Both the position numbers and the translations under genes were made by a program. Below, piece by piece: positions 15,809-24,268 of a stretch of DNA of 64,000 nt. A model generated the notes under the pieces. It saw only the letters and a list, made by a program, of their open reading frames with translations. It searched no databases and had not been told where the DNA came from. Each line of letters begins with the position of its first letter. Within the stretch, counting starts at the first letter, position 1. The stretch is from Pseudomonadales bacterium (GTDB taxonomy: Bacteria; Pseudomonadota; Gammaproteobacteria; Pseudomonadales; Halieaceae): the NCBI GenBank assembly GCA_024234855.1, contig JACKNN010000005.1:62001-126000 (forward strand), in the 5' to 3' direction.

Positions 15809-17518
15809 TCAGCGCTTGCGGTAGATGGTGGCGCCGCCGACAACAGTCTGCTCCACCTCCAACTCGCGCAAGCCCATGGGGTTTTCAAGCGGATTGCCCG
15901 ACAGTACCACCAGATCGGCGTATTTGCCCGGTTCCAGCGAGCCGCGATTTTCCTCCTGGAACACCTGCCAGGCCGCATCGATAGTCACTGCGCGCAGGGC
16001 ATCCATCACCCCGATGCGCTGTTCGGGCCCGAGCACATCCCCGCCATAGGTCAGGCGCTGCACCTGGCTCCACACCGCCTGCAGCGGCAGCATAGGGGTC
16101 ACCGGGGTATCCAGGTGGGAGCTGAACCGCAGGCCGTAGTCCTGGGCCCACTTTTCAGGGCTGATAACCGCGGCCCGCTCCGGTCCCAAAAAGATGTCCC
16201 GGTGGCGGTCACCCCAGTACCAGGTATGGGCGGTAAAAAAGCTCGGGGTGACCCCGAGCGCCTTCATTCGCGCTATCTGGTCTTCCCTCGCCATCTGGGC
16301 GTGGATGAGTATCATGCGGGGATCCGCCACCGGATGCTCGCGCTGGGCGGCCTCGAACGCGTCCAGGATATCCTCTATCGCCGCGTCACCGTTGCCGTGG
16401 ATAGCGATCTGGTAGCCGGCCCGGTGCAGCGCCGCTACCTGGGCGAACAGCTTGTCGCGGGGAATGGAGGGATAGCCCAGATAGTCGGGGTCACCGTGGT
16501 AGGGAGTGTAATAAGGCTGGCTCAGGTAGCCGGTGTAGCCCTGGATACTGCCGTCGGCCACCAGCTTCACCGCGCCCATCACCAGGCGGTCGCTGTTGTA
16601 GTCCGCCGGCTGGTATTCGCCGTCGAACAACGCCTCGCCAAACTCGGTCTCGAAGGGAAACACCACCAGTCGCTGGGGAATCACCCCCAGCTTGCTGAAC
16701 AGCGACAACCCGGTGGCCAGTTCCTTGCTCACGCCGCCAGACTGGGCCGTGGTGACGCCACGGGCGGCGTATTCATTGGCCGCGGCCTTGAACAGGCGAT
16801 AGGTGTCCATCAGGCTCATGTCCTGCAACTTCGCCATGATTTCCAGCCGGGCGGTTTCCTCCAGCAGACCGTTGGGCTCACGCGAGCCGGGCACCCGGCC
16901 GATGACGCCGCCCTCGGGGTCGGGCGTGCCGGCATCAATCCCCACCGCAGCCAATGCCAGGCTATTGGCCACCACCATATGGCCGGAGACATGCATGGCG
17001 ACGACGGGATGGTCTGCAGATACTGCATCGAGCTCGGCGCGCGTCGGGTGACGCTGTTCCGCCAGCAGGGTGTCATCGTAACCGAAACCCGTCACCCACT
17101 CGCCGGCGGGAGTCAGGTCGGCCTGCTGCCTGAGCGCTGCGAGCACCTCCTCCATGGTGTTGAGGGTACCGATAGGCGGGCTGTTCAGGTCCGCGGCAAC
17201 CTCTTTCAAACCCGAGGCGGGAAAATGTCCGTGGGCATCGATAAAACCCGGCAGGAGGGTGCGCCCGCGGAGATCAACCACCTCGGCGCCCTCCTGGGCC
17301 AGCGCCATGATCTGCTGTGTGCTGCCCACCGCCTCTATGCGGTCAGCCCTCACCGCCAGTGCCTCAACGATGCGGTTCCGGGCATCCATCGTCAGGACAT
17401 TGCCATTGATGAACAGTTGCTGCGCGGGTGGCTCCGGCAGTCGGGTGGCAATCCGTATCAACACACCGAAGCCGACAAAAAGCGCCGCAATCACGGCCAG
17501 TATGGTTTTCCAGTTCAT
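15809..17518 (-). CDS. Membrane-anchored amidohydrolase (YtcJ-like)
   Basis: 569 residues with a single N-terminal membrane helix (ILAVIAALFVGFGVLI), so the enzyme domain is probably periplasmic. Metal-site motifs of the amidohydrolase superfamily are present: DAHGHF near 100, a KLVADGSIQGY lysine region, AIHGNGDAA and LIHAQMA histidines, and SHLDTPVTP. The start and end blocks (NGNVLTMDARN, GSLEPGKYADLVVLSGNP) are typical of the YtcJ/imidazolonepropionase-like group. Substrate unknown. It follows the two acyl-CoA dehydrogenase genes by 19 bp on the same strand and probably shares their transcript. Confidence 0.85.
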   Translation of the reverse strand: MNWKTILAVIAALFVGFGVLIRIATRLPEPPAQQLFINGNVLTMDARNRIVEALAVRADRIEAVGSTQQIMALAQEGAEVVDLRGRTLLPGFIDAHGHFPASGLKEVAADLNSPPIGTLNTMEEVLAALRQQADLTPAGEWVTGFGYDDTLLAEQRHPTRAELDAVSADHPVVAMHVSGHMVVANSLALAAVGIDAGTPDPEGGVIGRVPGSREPNGLLEETARLEIMAKLQDMSLMDTYRLFKAAANEYAARGVTTAQSGGVSKELATGLSLFSKLGVIPQRLVVFPFETEFGEALFDGEYQPADYNSDRLVMGAVKLVADGSIQGYTGYLSQPYYTPYHGDPDYLGYPSIPRDKLFAQVAALHRAGYQIAIHGNGDAAIEDILDAFEAAQREHPVADPRMILIHAQMAREDQIARMKALGVTPSFFTAHTWYWGDRHRDIFLGPERAAVISPEKWAQDYGLRFSSHLDTPVTPMLPLQAVWSQVQRLTYGGDVLGPEQRIGVMDALRAVTIDAAWQVFQEENRGSLEPGKYADLVVLSGNPLENPMGLRELEVEQTVVGGATIYRKR

Positions 17519-17537
17519 GGCTCTTTTACTCGCTCAG

Positions 17538-18674
17538 TTATACGCCAGCCGTAGTCGGGCCGATCACGATATCCGCCAGCCGCGCCCGATGCCAGGCGGC
17601 GTCTCCCCACAGCAGTTGGCTGTGTTTCTGCCGCTTGAAATACAAGTGTACGAAGCACTCCCAGGTGAACCCGATACCGCCGTGCAATTGCACCGAACGA
17701 TCCGCTGCGAACGCCGCCGCCTCGCTCGCGGCGGCCTTGGCCATATGGGCGTATTGCGCTGCCCTGGCGGGGTCGGTATCGATGGCGCAGGCCGCGTTAT
17801 ACACCAGTGACTTCGCCTGGTCGATTTGCAGCATCACATTTACCAGCGGGTGCTTCACCGCCTGGAAAAAACCCAGCGGGCGGTCGAACTGCCGGCGGGT
17901 ACCCACGTATTCAACCGTGGTCTGCAACTGCCATTCCGCCGCACCCACCATATCCGCCGCCAGTACCGTCCAGATGGCCGGCATGGCCTGTCCCAGTGCC
18001 GCCAGCCCGTTGGCTGCGACCCGGGTGGCCTGCACATTATCGAAACAGACGTGCGCCTGGTCCCGCGTGAGGTCGACGATGGTGTCGGCTTGCACACTCA
18101 CACCGGGTGCGTCAGTGGCCACCCAATACAGGCCCAGGCCGGTCTCGGTCTGGGCACTGACCAGCAGGCGGGCAGCCTTGCGCGCGTCCTGCACGTACCA
18201 TGCCGTGCCGTTCAACACGCCGTCCCGGCAGGAGACATCGGTGTCCCCGGGGGACCAGGAGCCCACGCTGTTGGTTATCGCCAGGCTGGCAGAGCGGCCC
18301 TCGGCAATCTCAGCCAGGGCTGGCGCGGCCTCGGCTCCGCAGGTGGCCAGCACATAACTGGCATTGATCGTGCCCAGCAGCGGGCAGGGAAAAGCGGCCC
18401 GGCCCAACTCCTCCGCCAGTCCGGCAACCGCCACCGCCGGCAGTCCCACCCCCCCGGCGCTTTCGGGCACCGCCAGCATGGTCCAGCCCAGCTCGACCAA
18501 CTCCTGCCACATCCCGGGATCCCACTGGCACTCGCTGGCCCGCTCGGGTCGATGATCTCCGGCGACCAGTGCGTGCAGGGTCGATGTCGGAAACCTGTCG
18601 GTGAAAAATTTCCTGGCTGACGACTTGAGCAGCGCCGCCTCCTCGCCAAAACCAAAATTATCCGGCTGAGTCAT
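17538..18674 (-). CDS. Acyl-CoA dehydrogenase, small-subunit type
   Basis: 378 residues with an acyl-CoA dehydrogenase fold. The C-terminal QLHGGIGFTWE motif retains the catalytic glutamate (E339), and RRQFDRPLGFFQAVKH gives the FAD/partner-binding segment. The middle domain has SWSPGDTD where other enzymes show SEPGAGSD. It therefore complements the neighbouring dehydrogenase and resembles the small subunit of alpha2beta2 enzymes such as ChsE1-ChsE2 in mycobacterial steroid side-chain oxidation. The ATG at 18674 has GAGGGGCGGG upstream and lies 11 bp after the partner gene. Confidence 0.85.
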   Translation of the reverse strand: MTQPDNFGFGEEAALLKSSARKFFTDRFPTSTLHALVAGDHRPERASECQWDPGMWQELVELGWTMLAVPESAGGVGLPAVAVAGLAEELGRAAFPCPLLGTINASYVLATCGAEAAPALAEIAEGRSASLAITNSVGSWSPGDTDVSCRDGVLNGTAWYVQDARKAARLLVSAQTETGLGLYWVATDAPGVSVQADTIVDLTRDQAHVCFDNVQATRVAANGLAALGQAMPAIWTVLAADMVGAAEWQLQTTVEYVGTRRQFDRPLGFFQAVKHPLVNVMLQIDQAKSLVYNAACAIDTDPARAAQYAHMAKAAASEAAAFAADRSVQLHGGIGFTWECFVHLYFKRQKHSQLLWGDAAWHRARLADIVIGPTTAGV

Positions 18675-18685
18675 CTGCCCGCCCC

Positions 18686-19921
18686 TCACTTGGATTTCGC
18701 CAGGCCGAGCACACGCTCGCCCAGGATATTGCGTTGCACCTCGCTGGTGCCGGCGGCGATGGTCATGCCATACGAGTTCATGTGGGCCAGGTTCCACTGA
18801 CCTCCTGCGGGGGCATTGTCATCGCCCAGGTACAATGAAGCGCTGGCCCCCGCCACCTCCAGCGCGAGCGCGGCGGTATGCTGGCTGATCTCACTGGCCA
18901 GCAGCTTATTTTGCAATGGCAGGCGCATCGGGTGGTCCAGCAGGGCGGGCACGCGTGAGCGCCGCTGGTTCTGGGTCAGCGCAGTCTCACAGATGAGCTG
19001 TTGCATGATCCGGTCGCGCAGCAGGGCGTCGTCCGCCGCGGGCTTGCCGTCGCGCCGGGCAGTGCGCGCAAACTCGATCAGGTTGTGCGCGGTGGTGGCA
19101 TGACTGCCCTTGCTTTTCAGGCCTCCGGCCCGCGGCGTCTGCAGCTCCCCCGCGCCGCGTTCGTGCAGCAAGGTCGTCATGGCGACCTGCCAGCCCTTGC
19201 CCAACTCATCCAGCCGATAACCGTCATCGACCTCAAGGTTGTCGAAAATCACCTCGTTGAAACCGGTCTCGCCGGTGATTTTGATCAGCGGCCGCACAGT
19301 GACGCCTTTGCCCAGGGCCGCGCGAATGGGCACGACAAAATACGACAGGCCATCGTATTTTTGTGACTTGTCGGTACGCAGCAGCAGGATCATCCACTCG
19401 GCGAAATGGGCCAGCGAGGTCCACACCTTGTGGCCGTTGATAACCCACTTCTCGCCCCGGCGTTCCGCGAACGTCTGTACGCTGGCCAGGTCTGAGCCCG
19501 CACCCGGCTCACTGAACCCCTGGCACCAGATATCCTCGCCGGAAAAAAGCCGCGGCAGCAGGCGCTGCTTGAGTTCCTCCCCGGCGTGATAGAACACCGT
19601 GGGCGCGGCCATGCCCAGGCCGATGATATTGGGGAAATACGGCGTGCGCGCGGTTAGCATCTCCTCATTGGCCACGCGCTGGCAGTCCTTGCGGCCCCCG
19701 CCACCCACCGACCGGGGGTAATCGCAGCCCACCAGACCGGCATCGTAGGCCGCTTTCTGCCATGCCTGCAGATAGTCCAGTTGCCCGGTAGTCATGATCT
19801 CCAGAGCACTTAGAGGCAGTCGAACAGTGGGATCCGGTGGGCGGTTCGCGGCGAGCCAGTCACGGCAATACAGGCGAAATTCCGCCTGTTCGGGCGTATC
19901 CTTGCTGGCGCTGTCTGACAT
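18686..19921 (-). CDS. Acyl-CoA dehydrogenase, large-subunit type
   Basis: 411 residues. The FAD and substrate loop FSEPGAGSDLAS is intact at 136-147 and the C-terminus has GTSEVQRNILGERVLGL. The segment where a catalytic glutamate would sit (GGQWNLAHMNSYGMTI) has none. This is the pattern of the ChsE2-like subunit of heteromeric acyl-CoA dehydrogenases that oxidise bulky acyl-CoAs such as steroid or isoprenoid side chains. I chose the ATG at 19921; the frame extends to 20185 but that region lacks family similarity. It is first in a run with the small subunit and the amidohydrolase. Confidence 0.85.
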   Translation of the reverse strand: MSDSASKDTPEQAEFRLYCRDWLAANRPPDPTVRLPLSALEIMTTGQLDYLQAWQKAAYDAGLVGCDYPRSVGGGGRKDCQRVANEEMLTARTPYFPNIIGLGMAAPTVFYHAGEELKQRLLPRLFSGEDIWCQGFSEPGAGSDLASVQTFAERRGEKWVINGHKVWTSLAHFAEWMILLLRTDKSQKYDGLSYFVVPIRAALGKGVTVRPLIKITGETGFNEVIFDNLEVDDGYRLDELGKGWQVAMTTLLHERGAGELQTPRAGGLKSKGSHATTAHNLIEFARTARRDGKPAADDALLRDRIMQQLICETALTQNQRRSRVPALLDHPMRLPLQNKLLASEISQHTAALALEVAGASASLYLGDDNAPAGGQWNLAHMNSYGMTIAAGTSEVQRNILGERVLGLAKSK

Positions 19922-20048
19922 GGTGGTCTCCACTGCTTGTCCGGAATGCTGTCGCGGCGAATGAATTTTACAGGCACGCCGCTGCACAGCAAGTAAAAGC
20001 GAGTTGTGGCATCGGCCTGGCGCATATACCTGCCGGGTTTTCGCAACG

Positions 20049-20267
20049 CTAGTAGTGAGGCGGTTTCTCCTGCTCGGCCCCCTGCCCTGCCGGAGCCGCG
20101 GCATGCTCATCCTGGCGCTGCTTGAGCAGCTGCAACTGCCTTCGGAGCACCAGTATTTCCTGCTGCTGGCTGGCGATGGCATCATTGAGCGCGCTCACCG
20201 TATCTTCCTGATAGGCCAGCTGTGTCTGTACTTCGACCAGTAACCGCACCACTTCTTCGATATCCAC
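20049..20267 (-). CDS. slyX: SlyX-family protein
   Basis: 72 residues, a predicted coiled coil (VVRLLVEVQTQLAYQEDTV, QQQEILVLRRQLQLLKQR) ending in the KPPHY tail that marks SlyX. The molecular role of SlyX is unclear. It starts at GTG with GAGAGG about ten bases upstream and is divergent from yciH. Confidence 0.85.
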   Translation of the reverse strand: MDIEEVVRLLVEVQTQLAYQEDTVSALNDAIASQQQEILVLRRQLQLLKQRQDEHAAAPAGQGAEQEKPPHY

Positions 20268-20297
20268 CGGGACAGAACCTCTCGTTGCCTTCGCTGT

Positions 20298-20325
20298 TTG
20301 CGTTGAGTTAACAGGCTAATATACT
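20298..20325 (+). promoter_or_regulatory. Candidate sigma-70 promoter for yciH
   Basis: TTGCGT (20298-20303), 16-bp spacer, TATACT (20320-20325), 30 bp before the yciH start codon. Confidence 0.5.
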
Positions 20326-20355
20326 GCCCACCTGCCCCAAAGACACGACCCTATC

Positions 20356-20715
20356 ATGAGCAAGCAGAAAAACAGCCGCCTGGTTTACTCCACCGACGCC
20401 GGTCGCCTCTGTCCGCAGTGCCATCGCCCGGTGGCGGGCTGTGTCTGCGGCAGGGACAGGCCCACCGCTGTCGGCGACGGCATCGTTCGGCTGCACCGCG
20501 AAACCAAGGGCCGCGGCGGTAAGGCGGTGACCCTGATCAGGGGTCTGGGGCTGCCCGAGCGTGAAATGCAGGAGCTGGCCCGGGCGCTCAAACAGAAGTG
20601 CGGAGTGGGTGGCGCGCTGCGAGAGGACCACATCGAAATCCAGGGTGACCAGCGCCCGACCATCAAGGTGGAGCTGGAAAAACGCGGATTCACCGTCAAA
20701 ATTGCCGGCGGCTGA
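20356..20715 (+). CDS. yciH: SUI1/eIF1-family translation factor YciH
   Basis: 119 residues with the eIF1/SUI1 domain: VRLHRETKGRGGKAVTLIRG, LKQKCGVGGALRE and IEIQGDQRPTIKVEL. A CPQCHRPVAGCVCG zinc-ribbon-like motif lies near residues 19-32. YciH is thought to discriminate non-canonical initiation complexes on the small ribosomal subunit. The RBS is weak. It ends 30 bp before the tRNA-Leu gene, which is on the other strand. Confidence 0.9.
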   Translation: MSKQKNSRLVYSTDAGRLCPQCHRPVAGCVCGRDRPTAVGDGIVRLHRETKGRGGKAVTLIRGLGLPEREMQELARALKQKCGVGGALREDHIEIQGDQRPTIKVELEKRGFTVKIAGG

Positions 20716-20745
20716 ACGATCCTCCCTGGGACGTCAGCATATTTG

Positions 20746-20834
20746 TGGTGCCCGGGACCGGAATCGAACCGGTACGACTGTTTCCAGTCGGGAGATTTTA
20801 AGTCTCCTGTGTCTACCAATTTCACCACCCGGGC
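20746..20834 (-). tRNA. tRNA-Leu (anticodon TAA)
   Basis: Acceptor GCCCGGG pairs with CCCGGGC, CCA is encoded, and the anticodon stem-loop is GGAGA-CTTAAAA-TCTCC, giving anticodon TAA. A long variable arm typical of class II tRNAs (CGACTGGAAACAGTCG) is present. Confidence 0.96.
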
Positions 20835-20845
20835 GCGGGCAGTAG

Positions 20846-20887
20846 CGGCAGGGTTCTGCCCCCTGCCGAAGCGGCGGCATCATAGCA
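20846..20887 (-). promoter_or_regulatory. tRNA-Leu leader: extended -10 and an 8-bp hairpin
   Basis: On the minus strand an extended -10 TGCTATGAT (20887-20879) is followed by a perfect 8-bp stem (20861-20868 with 20846-20853, 7-nt loop) that ends 11 bp before the mature tRNA. The hairpin may be a 5' processing signal. No good -35 is visible. Confidence 0.45.
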
Positions 20888-20948
20888 TAGAATAACTCCC
20901 CTTTGGCGACCCGGGACCCGGGCGCGCTGCCGACGAAAACGCGTCACA

Positions 20949-20957
20949 TGCTACACT
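20949..20957 (+). promoter_or_regulatory. Candidate extended -10 TGCTACACT for the AsmA-like gene
   Basis: Extended -10 element 34 bp before the start codon at 20991. The same nine bases occur upstream of the transporter gene and sucA. The -35 is poor. Confidence 0.35.
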
Positions 20958-20990
20958 GCCGGCTGACCTATACCGGGAAAACCCCGCCCG

Positions 20991-23900
20991 ATGCGCCGAC
21001 TGTTTCTCGCCATTACCGGACTGCTTCTCCTGCTATTTATTGCGCTGCTGCTGGCACTGCGTTCACAGGACTTTGTTGTCGGCGCTGCCCAATGGGTGGT
21101 GGCGGCCTTTAGTGATTTTCGTCTTGAACTGCGCAATCCGAAGGTGGATTTCTACGCCGGCAGGCTGTCGGCTGACGAAATACACGTGGTTTCGCAGGCT
21201 GGCGATGGACCCGCTCTCCTGTCCGTGCTGGGCTTCGCTGCGAATTTCGCGGGGGATGCGTCAGCACATTCATCGCAAGCCGGTTCATCGCTACGGGCTG
21301 GCTCAGTGCTTATCTACGTATCCGACAGCGATGCCAGCGTCGATCCGCAGCCCATGCAGTGGCTGGGTTACCTCGGCTGGTTGCCGGCCCGACTCGACAT
21401 TGACCAGGTACACCTGGTGACGACCACCGCCAACACCTGGATTTTTCCCCTGAAGCATTTGCATGGTGAACGCCTTAACGGCAATGACTACCGGCTGACG
21501 GCAGACGCCGACTACGGCGGCGAGCCCCTTGGCATTACCCTGGATGTGCTGGCGTTAGACAAGGATCGTTGGGGGGCTGGAGCAGAGGTGGCAGTACGGC
21601 TGTCGGCGCCCGAAAGCGGCAGTGACATCAAACTGGCCGGGACACTGCAAGGCAGTGACGAGTTTTTCAACTACACGCTCGAACTGGACGCCGTGTACAG
21701 GGATGTCAGCGAATTCCTCAAGGGTTTTGAGGGCGGCGCCAAGCTCGCCGGCAAGCTGCGCCTACATGGCACCATGGTGGGCGACACCAGCGGCTTTGTA
21801 CTCTCGGAGGCGACTTTCGTACTGGACAATATGCCCGAATACGGCTTCGAAGCCGGCGGCTGGCTGAACTACCGGTTGTCCGGAGAGTCCGCCATCGAAC
21901 TGCTCGCAACCGGTGAACTGGCCTCCCTCTCCTACCTGGTGGACTGGGTGGACCTGGACGTGGGAGACTTCGGTCGCGCCCAGAGCAGTGCGCACCTCAC
22001 CGGCAGCCTGGACCGCCCGGTGCTTGAAGAGTTCAGGCTGGTCACCGGTAATGCGGCGGGCCTGACGATCAGTTTGAGCGGCCAGCTCAACCTCTTTGAC
22101 GCAGGGCCAGACCAGTCCGAGACCGTTTTCTTCGATCTTCATGGCCCGTCACTCGCAGTGCTGTCGCACTGGCTGGGCGACCTGCCCTATGAACCCGGCT
22201 CCTGGAGCGCCAGCGGACTGCTCAGCGGAGACCGGCAAAAGATCGCGCTGCGGGACATCGTATTGGAAACCGGCACCCCGGAGACCGTGACGATACGAGC
22301 CACCGGAGCTATCGAGACGATTGCCCTGCCGCAGGCACCGGAGGAAAAGATCGCTGCCACCGGGATAAACCTGTCGCTGCAGGCATTCACCCCGGACTCG
22401 GCGCAACTCGGGGCACTGTTGGACCTGCCCGGCCTGCCGCCGTACCTCGAGCTTGCGGCGACGATGAATATCAGTGGCACCGGGACGGAACTGCAGCTCA
22501 GTGACGGCAGCGTCAGCATCGACGGCAGCGACCTCGCTGCGAGCATCGGCCCGCTCAGCGCAGCCCTGCACCCCGCTGCGGAACAACCGTTATCGTCGCT
22601 TGCGGCACCGGTTCGGGTCGAGCTCAGCGATGTGGCAGCCCTGTCCCAATACCTGCCCCATGCAGTGCCTGTATTGGGGCCATTGCGCATGACGGCCAGG
22701 CTGGCGCAGAAAGGCGATACCTTCCAACTGCTGGATATCGTCGCCGCCGTGAGCGAGGGCGATTTCTCACTCAATGCAAGCGGCCGTATCGACAACCTGG
22801 CCAGGTTCAGCGGCGTTTCGCTGAACAGCACGCTCTCCGGCCTGGATATGCGCACGGTGTTGTCCACCCTGCTGCCGGATTTCGGCCACACCACCCCGCT
22901 CGCCCAGGTGGGGGGCTCCTTCAAACTGCGTGAAACCGGGGGTGTCTGGTCTGTCTCGCAGTTGGCGCTTGCCGGCGGCAACGAACACATGCCCCTGCAG
23001 TTCACCCTCGCGGGAGCAATCGATGACCTGGCCGGCCTTGTCACTGCCAACCTGGAGTCGCAGTTCAGCTTACGCGATCCCCTGCTGCTCGAATCATTGG
23101 GTGCGCCACCGCTGCAGGAGGTCGGCGGCAGCCTGGCTGTGACGACGAGCGGCGACCAGATTCACGGCACGCTCAAGGCCGATATAGGCGACACCCTGAT
23201 CAACGCCGACGGTAGGATTGCGATCAGCGACGATCGTGTCGAGTCGCTGTATTTGACAATAGACACGCCACACCTTCACCTGCAGGATTTCGGTTTCACG
23301 ACTTCCGGGGACCAGGCCAGCGCGCCCGCGGATCCCTCCGGCAAAGAAACGCCTGCAAACCTGTTGGCGCAATTGCGGGCACACTCGCCGCCTTTCCCGG
23401 TCGACCTTACGCTGCAAATCGACGGCATGAGTGGCGACAACAGCAGTATCGACAGCCTGGCGGTGCGGGTAACCGGCACCGACAATCGCTATACCCTGGA
23501 ACAGTTTTCCGCCAGCTACAACCGGGCCCTGGCCGAGATCCGCGGCGTGATCGACCTGAACCCCGACCCGCCAGCCATAAGCCTGGCGGGACAGGCCAAT
23601 GCCCTCCCCCTGAGCGATATCCTGAGGGACCTGGGAATGACCGCCAATGTCTCGGGTGCACTGACCCTGCTGGGAGGCGTCACGGTACAGGGCGACACCA
23701 CCGAGGCGCTGCTGTCCAACCTGAACGGCAGCCTGGCGTTCGCCCTGGACAATGCCGTGATCGAGGGCGCCGCCTACGACCTCCTGGCCACCGACCTGCT
23801 GGCATGGATATACTCCGGCGCACTGACCGACAAATCTACTTACCTCGATTGCACCATGGCGAAATTCGATCTGCGCCAGGGCGTCGCCACCACGGAGAGT

Positions 23901-24200
23901 CTCTACATCGAGTCGGCCAAAATGGTAGCCACCGGCAGCGCCAAATTCGACCTGGTAAAAAAAAGAATGGACGTGCGCATTACGCCCTTGTCCAAATCCC
24001 GCCTGCTGCAGGTACCCTCGGAGGTTCGGCTCAGGGGTGACATGGCGAGCCCCAAAGCCGAAATTTCCCCGATCAGTGCCGTAGCAGACGCCACCAGTGC
24101 CGCATTGATGCTCATACCCAGCCTCACCCTGAAGCTGTTTGGCCTGAACCAGGCCTCGACCGCGAACTACCGTCCCTGCCAGGCCGACCTCGCCAATTAG
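20991..24200 (+). CDS. AsmA-family repeating beta-groove protein
   Basis: 1069 residues. It has an N-terminal anchor (LFLAITGLLLLLFIALLLAL) followed by a very long beta-rich periplasmic region and an AsmA-type C-terminal domain (NGSLAFALDNAVIEG, GVATTESLYIESAKMVATGS, GDMASPKAEI). Such proteins belong to the bridge-like lipid transfer group with TamB and YhdP and are thought to carry phospholipid to the outer membrane. The exact paralogue cannot be named. Starts at ATG 20991 with a weak RBS. Monocistronic by position, 69 bp before the transporter gene. Confidence 0.85.
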   Translation: MRRLFLAITGLLLLLFIALLLALRSQDFVVGAAQWVVAAFSDFRLELRNPKVDFYAGRLSADEIHVVSQAGDGPALLSVLGFAANFAGDASAHSSQAGSSLRAGSVLIYVSDSDASVDPQPMQWLGYLGWLPARLDIDQVHLVTTTANTWIFPLKHLHGERLNGNDYRLTADADYGGEPLGITLDVLALDKDRWGAGAEVAVRLSAPESGSDIKLAGTLQGSDEFFNYTLELDAVYRDVSEFLKGFEGGAKLAGKLRLHGTMVGDTSGFVLSEATFVLDNMPEYGFEAGGWLNYRLSGESAIELLATGELASLSYLVDWVDLDVGDFGRAQSSAHLTGSLDRPVLEEFRLVTGNAAGLTISLSGQLNLFDAGPDQSETVFFDLHGPSLAVLSHWLGDLPYEPGSWSASGLLSGDRQKIALRDIVLETGTPETVTIRATGAIETIALPQAPEEKIAATGINLSLQAFTPDSAQLGALLDLPGLPPYLELAATMNISGTGTELQLSDGSVSIDGSDLAASIGPLSAALHPAAEQPLSSLAAPVRVELSDVAALSQYLPHAVPVLGPLRMTARLAQKGDTFQLLDIVAAVSEGDFSLNASGRIDNLARFSGVSLNSTLSGLDMRTVLSTLLPDFGHTTPLAQVGGSFKLRETGGVWSVSQLALAGGNEHMPLQFTLAGAIDDLAGLVTANLESQFSLRDPLLLESLGAPPLQEVGGSLAVTTSGDQIHGTLKADIGDTLINADGRIAISDDRVESLYLTIDTPHLHLQDFGFTTSGDQASAPADPSGKETPANLLAQLRAHSPPFPVDLTLQIDGMSGDNSSIDSLAVRVTGTDNRYTLEQFSASYNRALAEIRGVIDLNPDPPAISLAGQANALPLSDILRDLGMTANVSGALTLLGGVTVQGDTTEALLSNLNGSLAFALDNAVIEGAAYDLLATDLLAWIYSGALTDKSTYLDCTMAKFDLRQGVATTESLYIESAKMVATGSAKFDLVKKRMDVRITPLSKSRLLQVPSEVRLRGDMASPKAEISPISAVADATSAALMLIPSLTLKLFGLNQASTANYRPCQADLAN

Positions 24201-24224
24201 CCTGTCCGGCCCGGGGCTACTTCG

Positions 24225-24233
24225 TGCTACACT
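24225..24233 (+). promoter_or_regulatory. Candidate extended -10 TGCTACACT for the NSS transporter gene
   Basis: The same nonamer as at 20949, located 36 bp before the start codon at 24269. No convincing -35. Confidence 0.35.
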
Positions 24234-24268
24234 GGCCGCGATAAAAACAACACCGGCAAGGTCGATTT

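Noticed and set aside
15782..17554. A 590-codon plus-strand frame over the amidohydrolase gene
   Set aside because: The minus-strand protein carries all metal-site motifs; the plus frame is His/Gln-rich shadow sequence.
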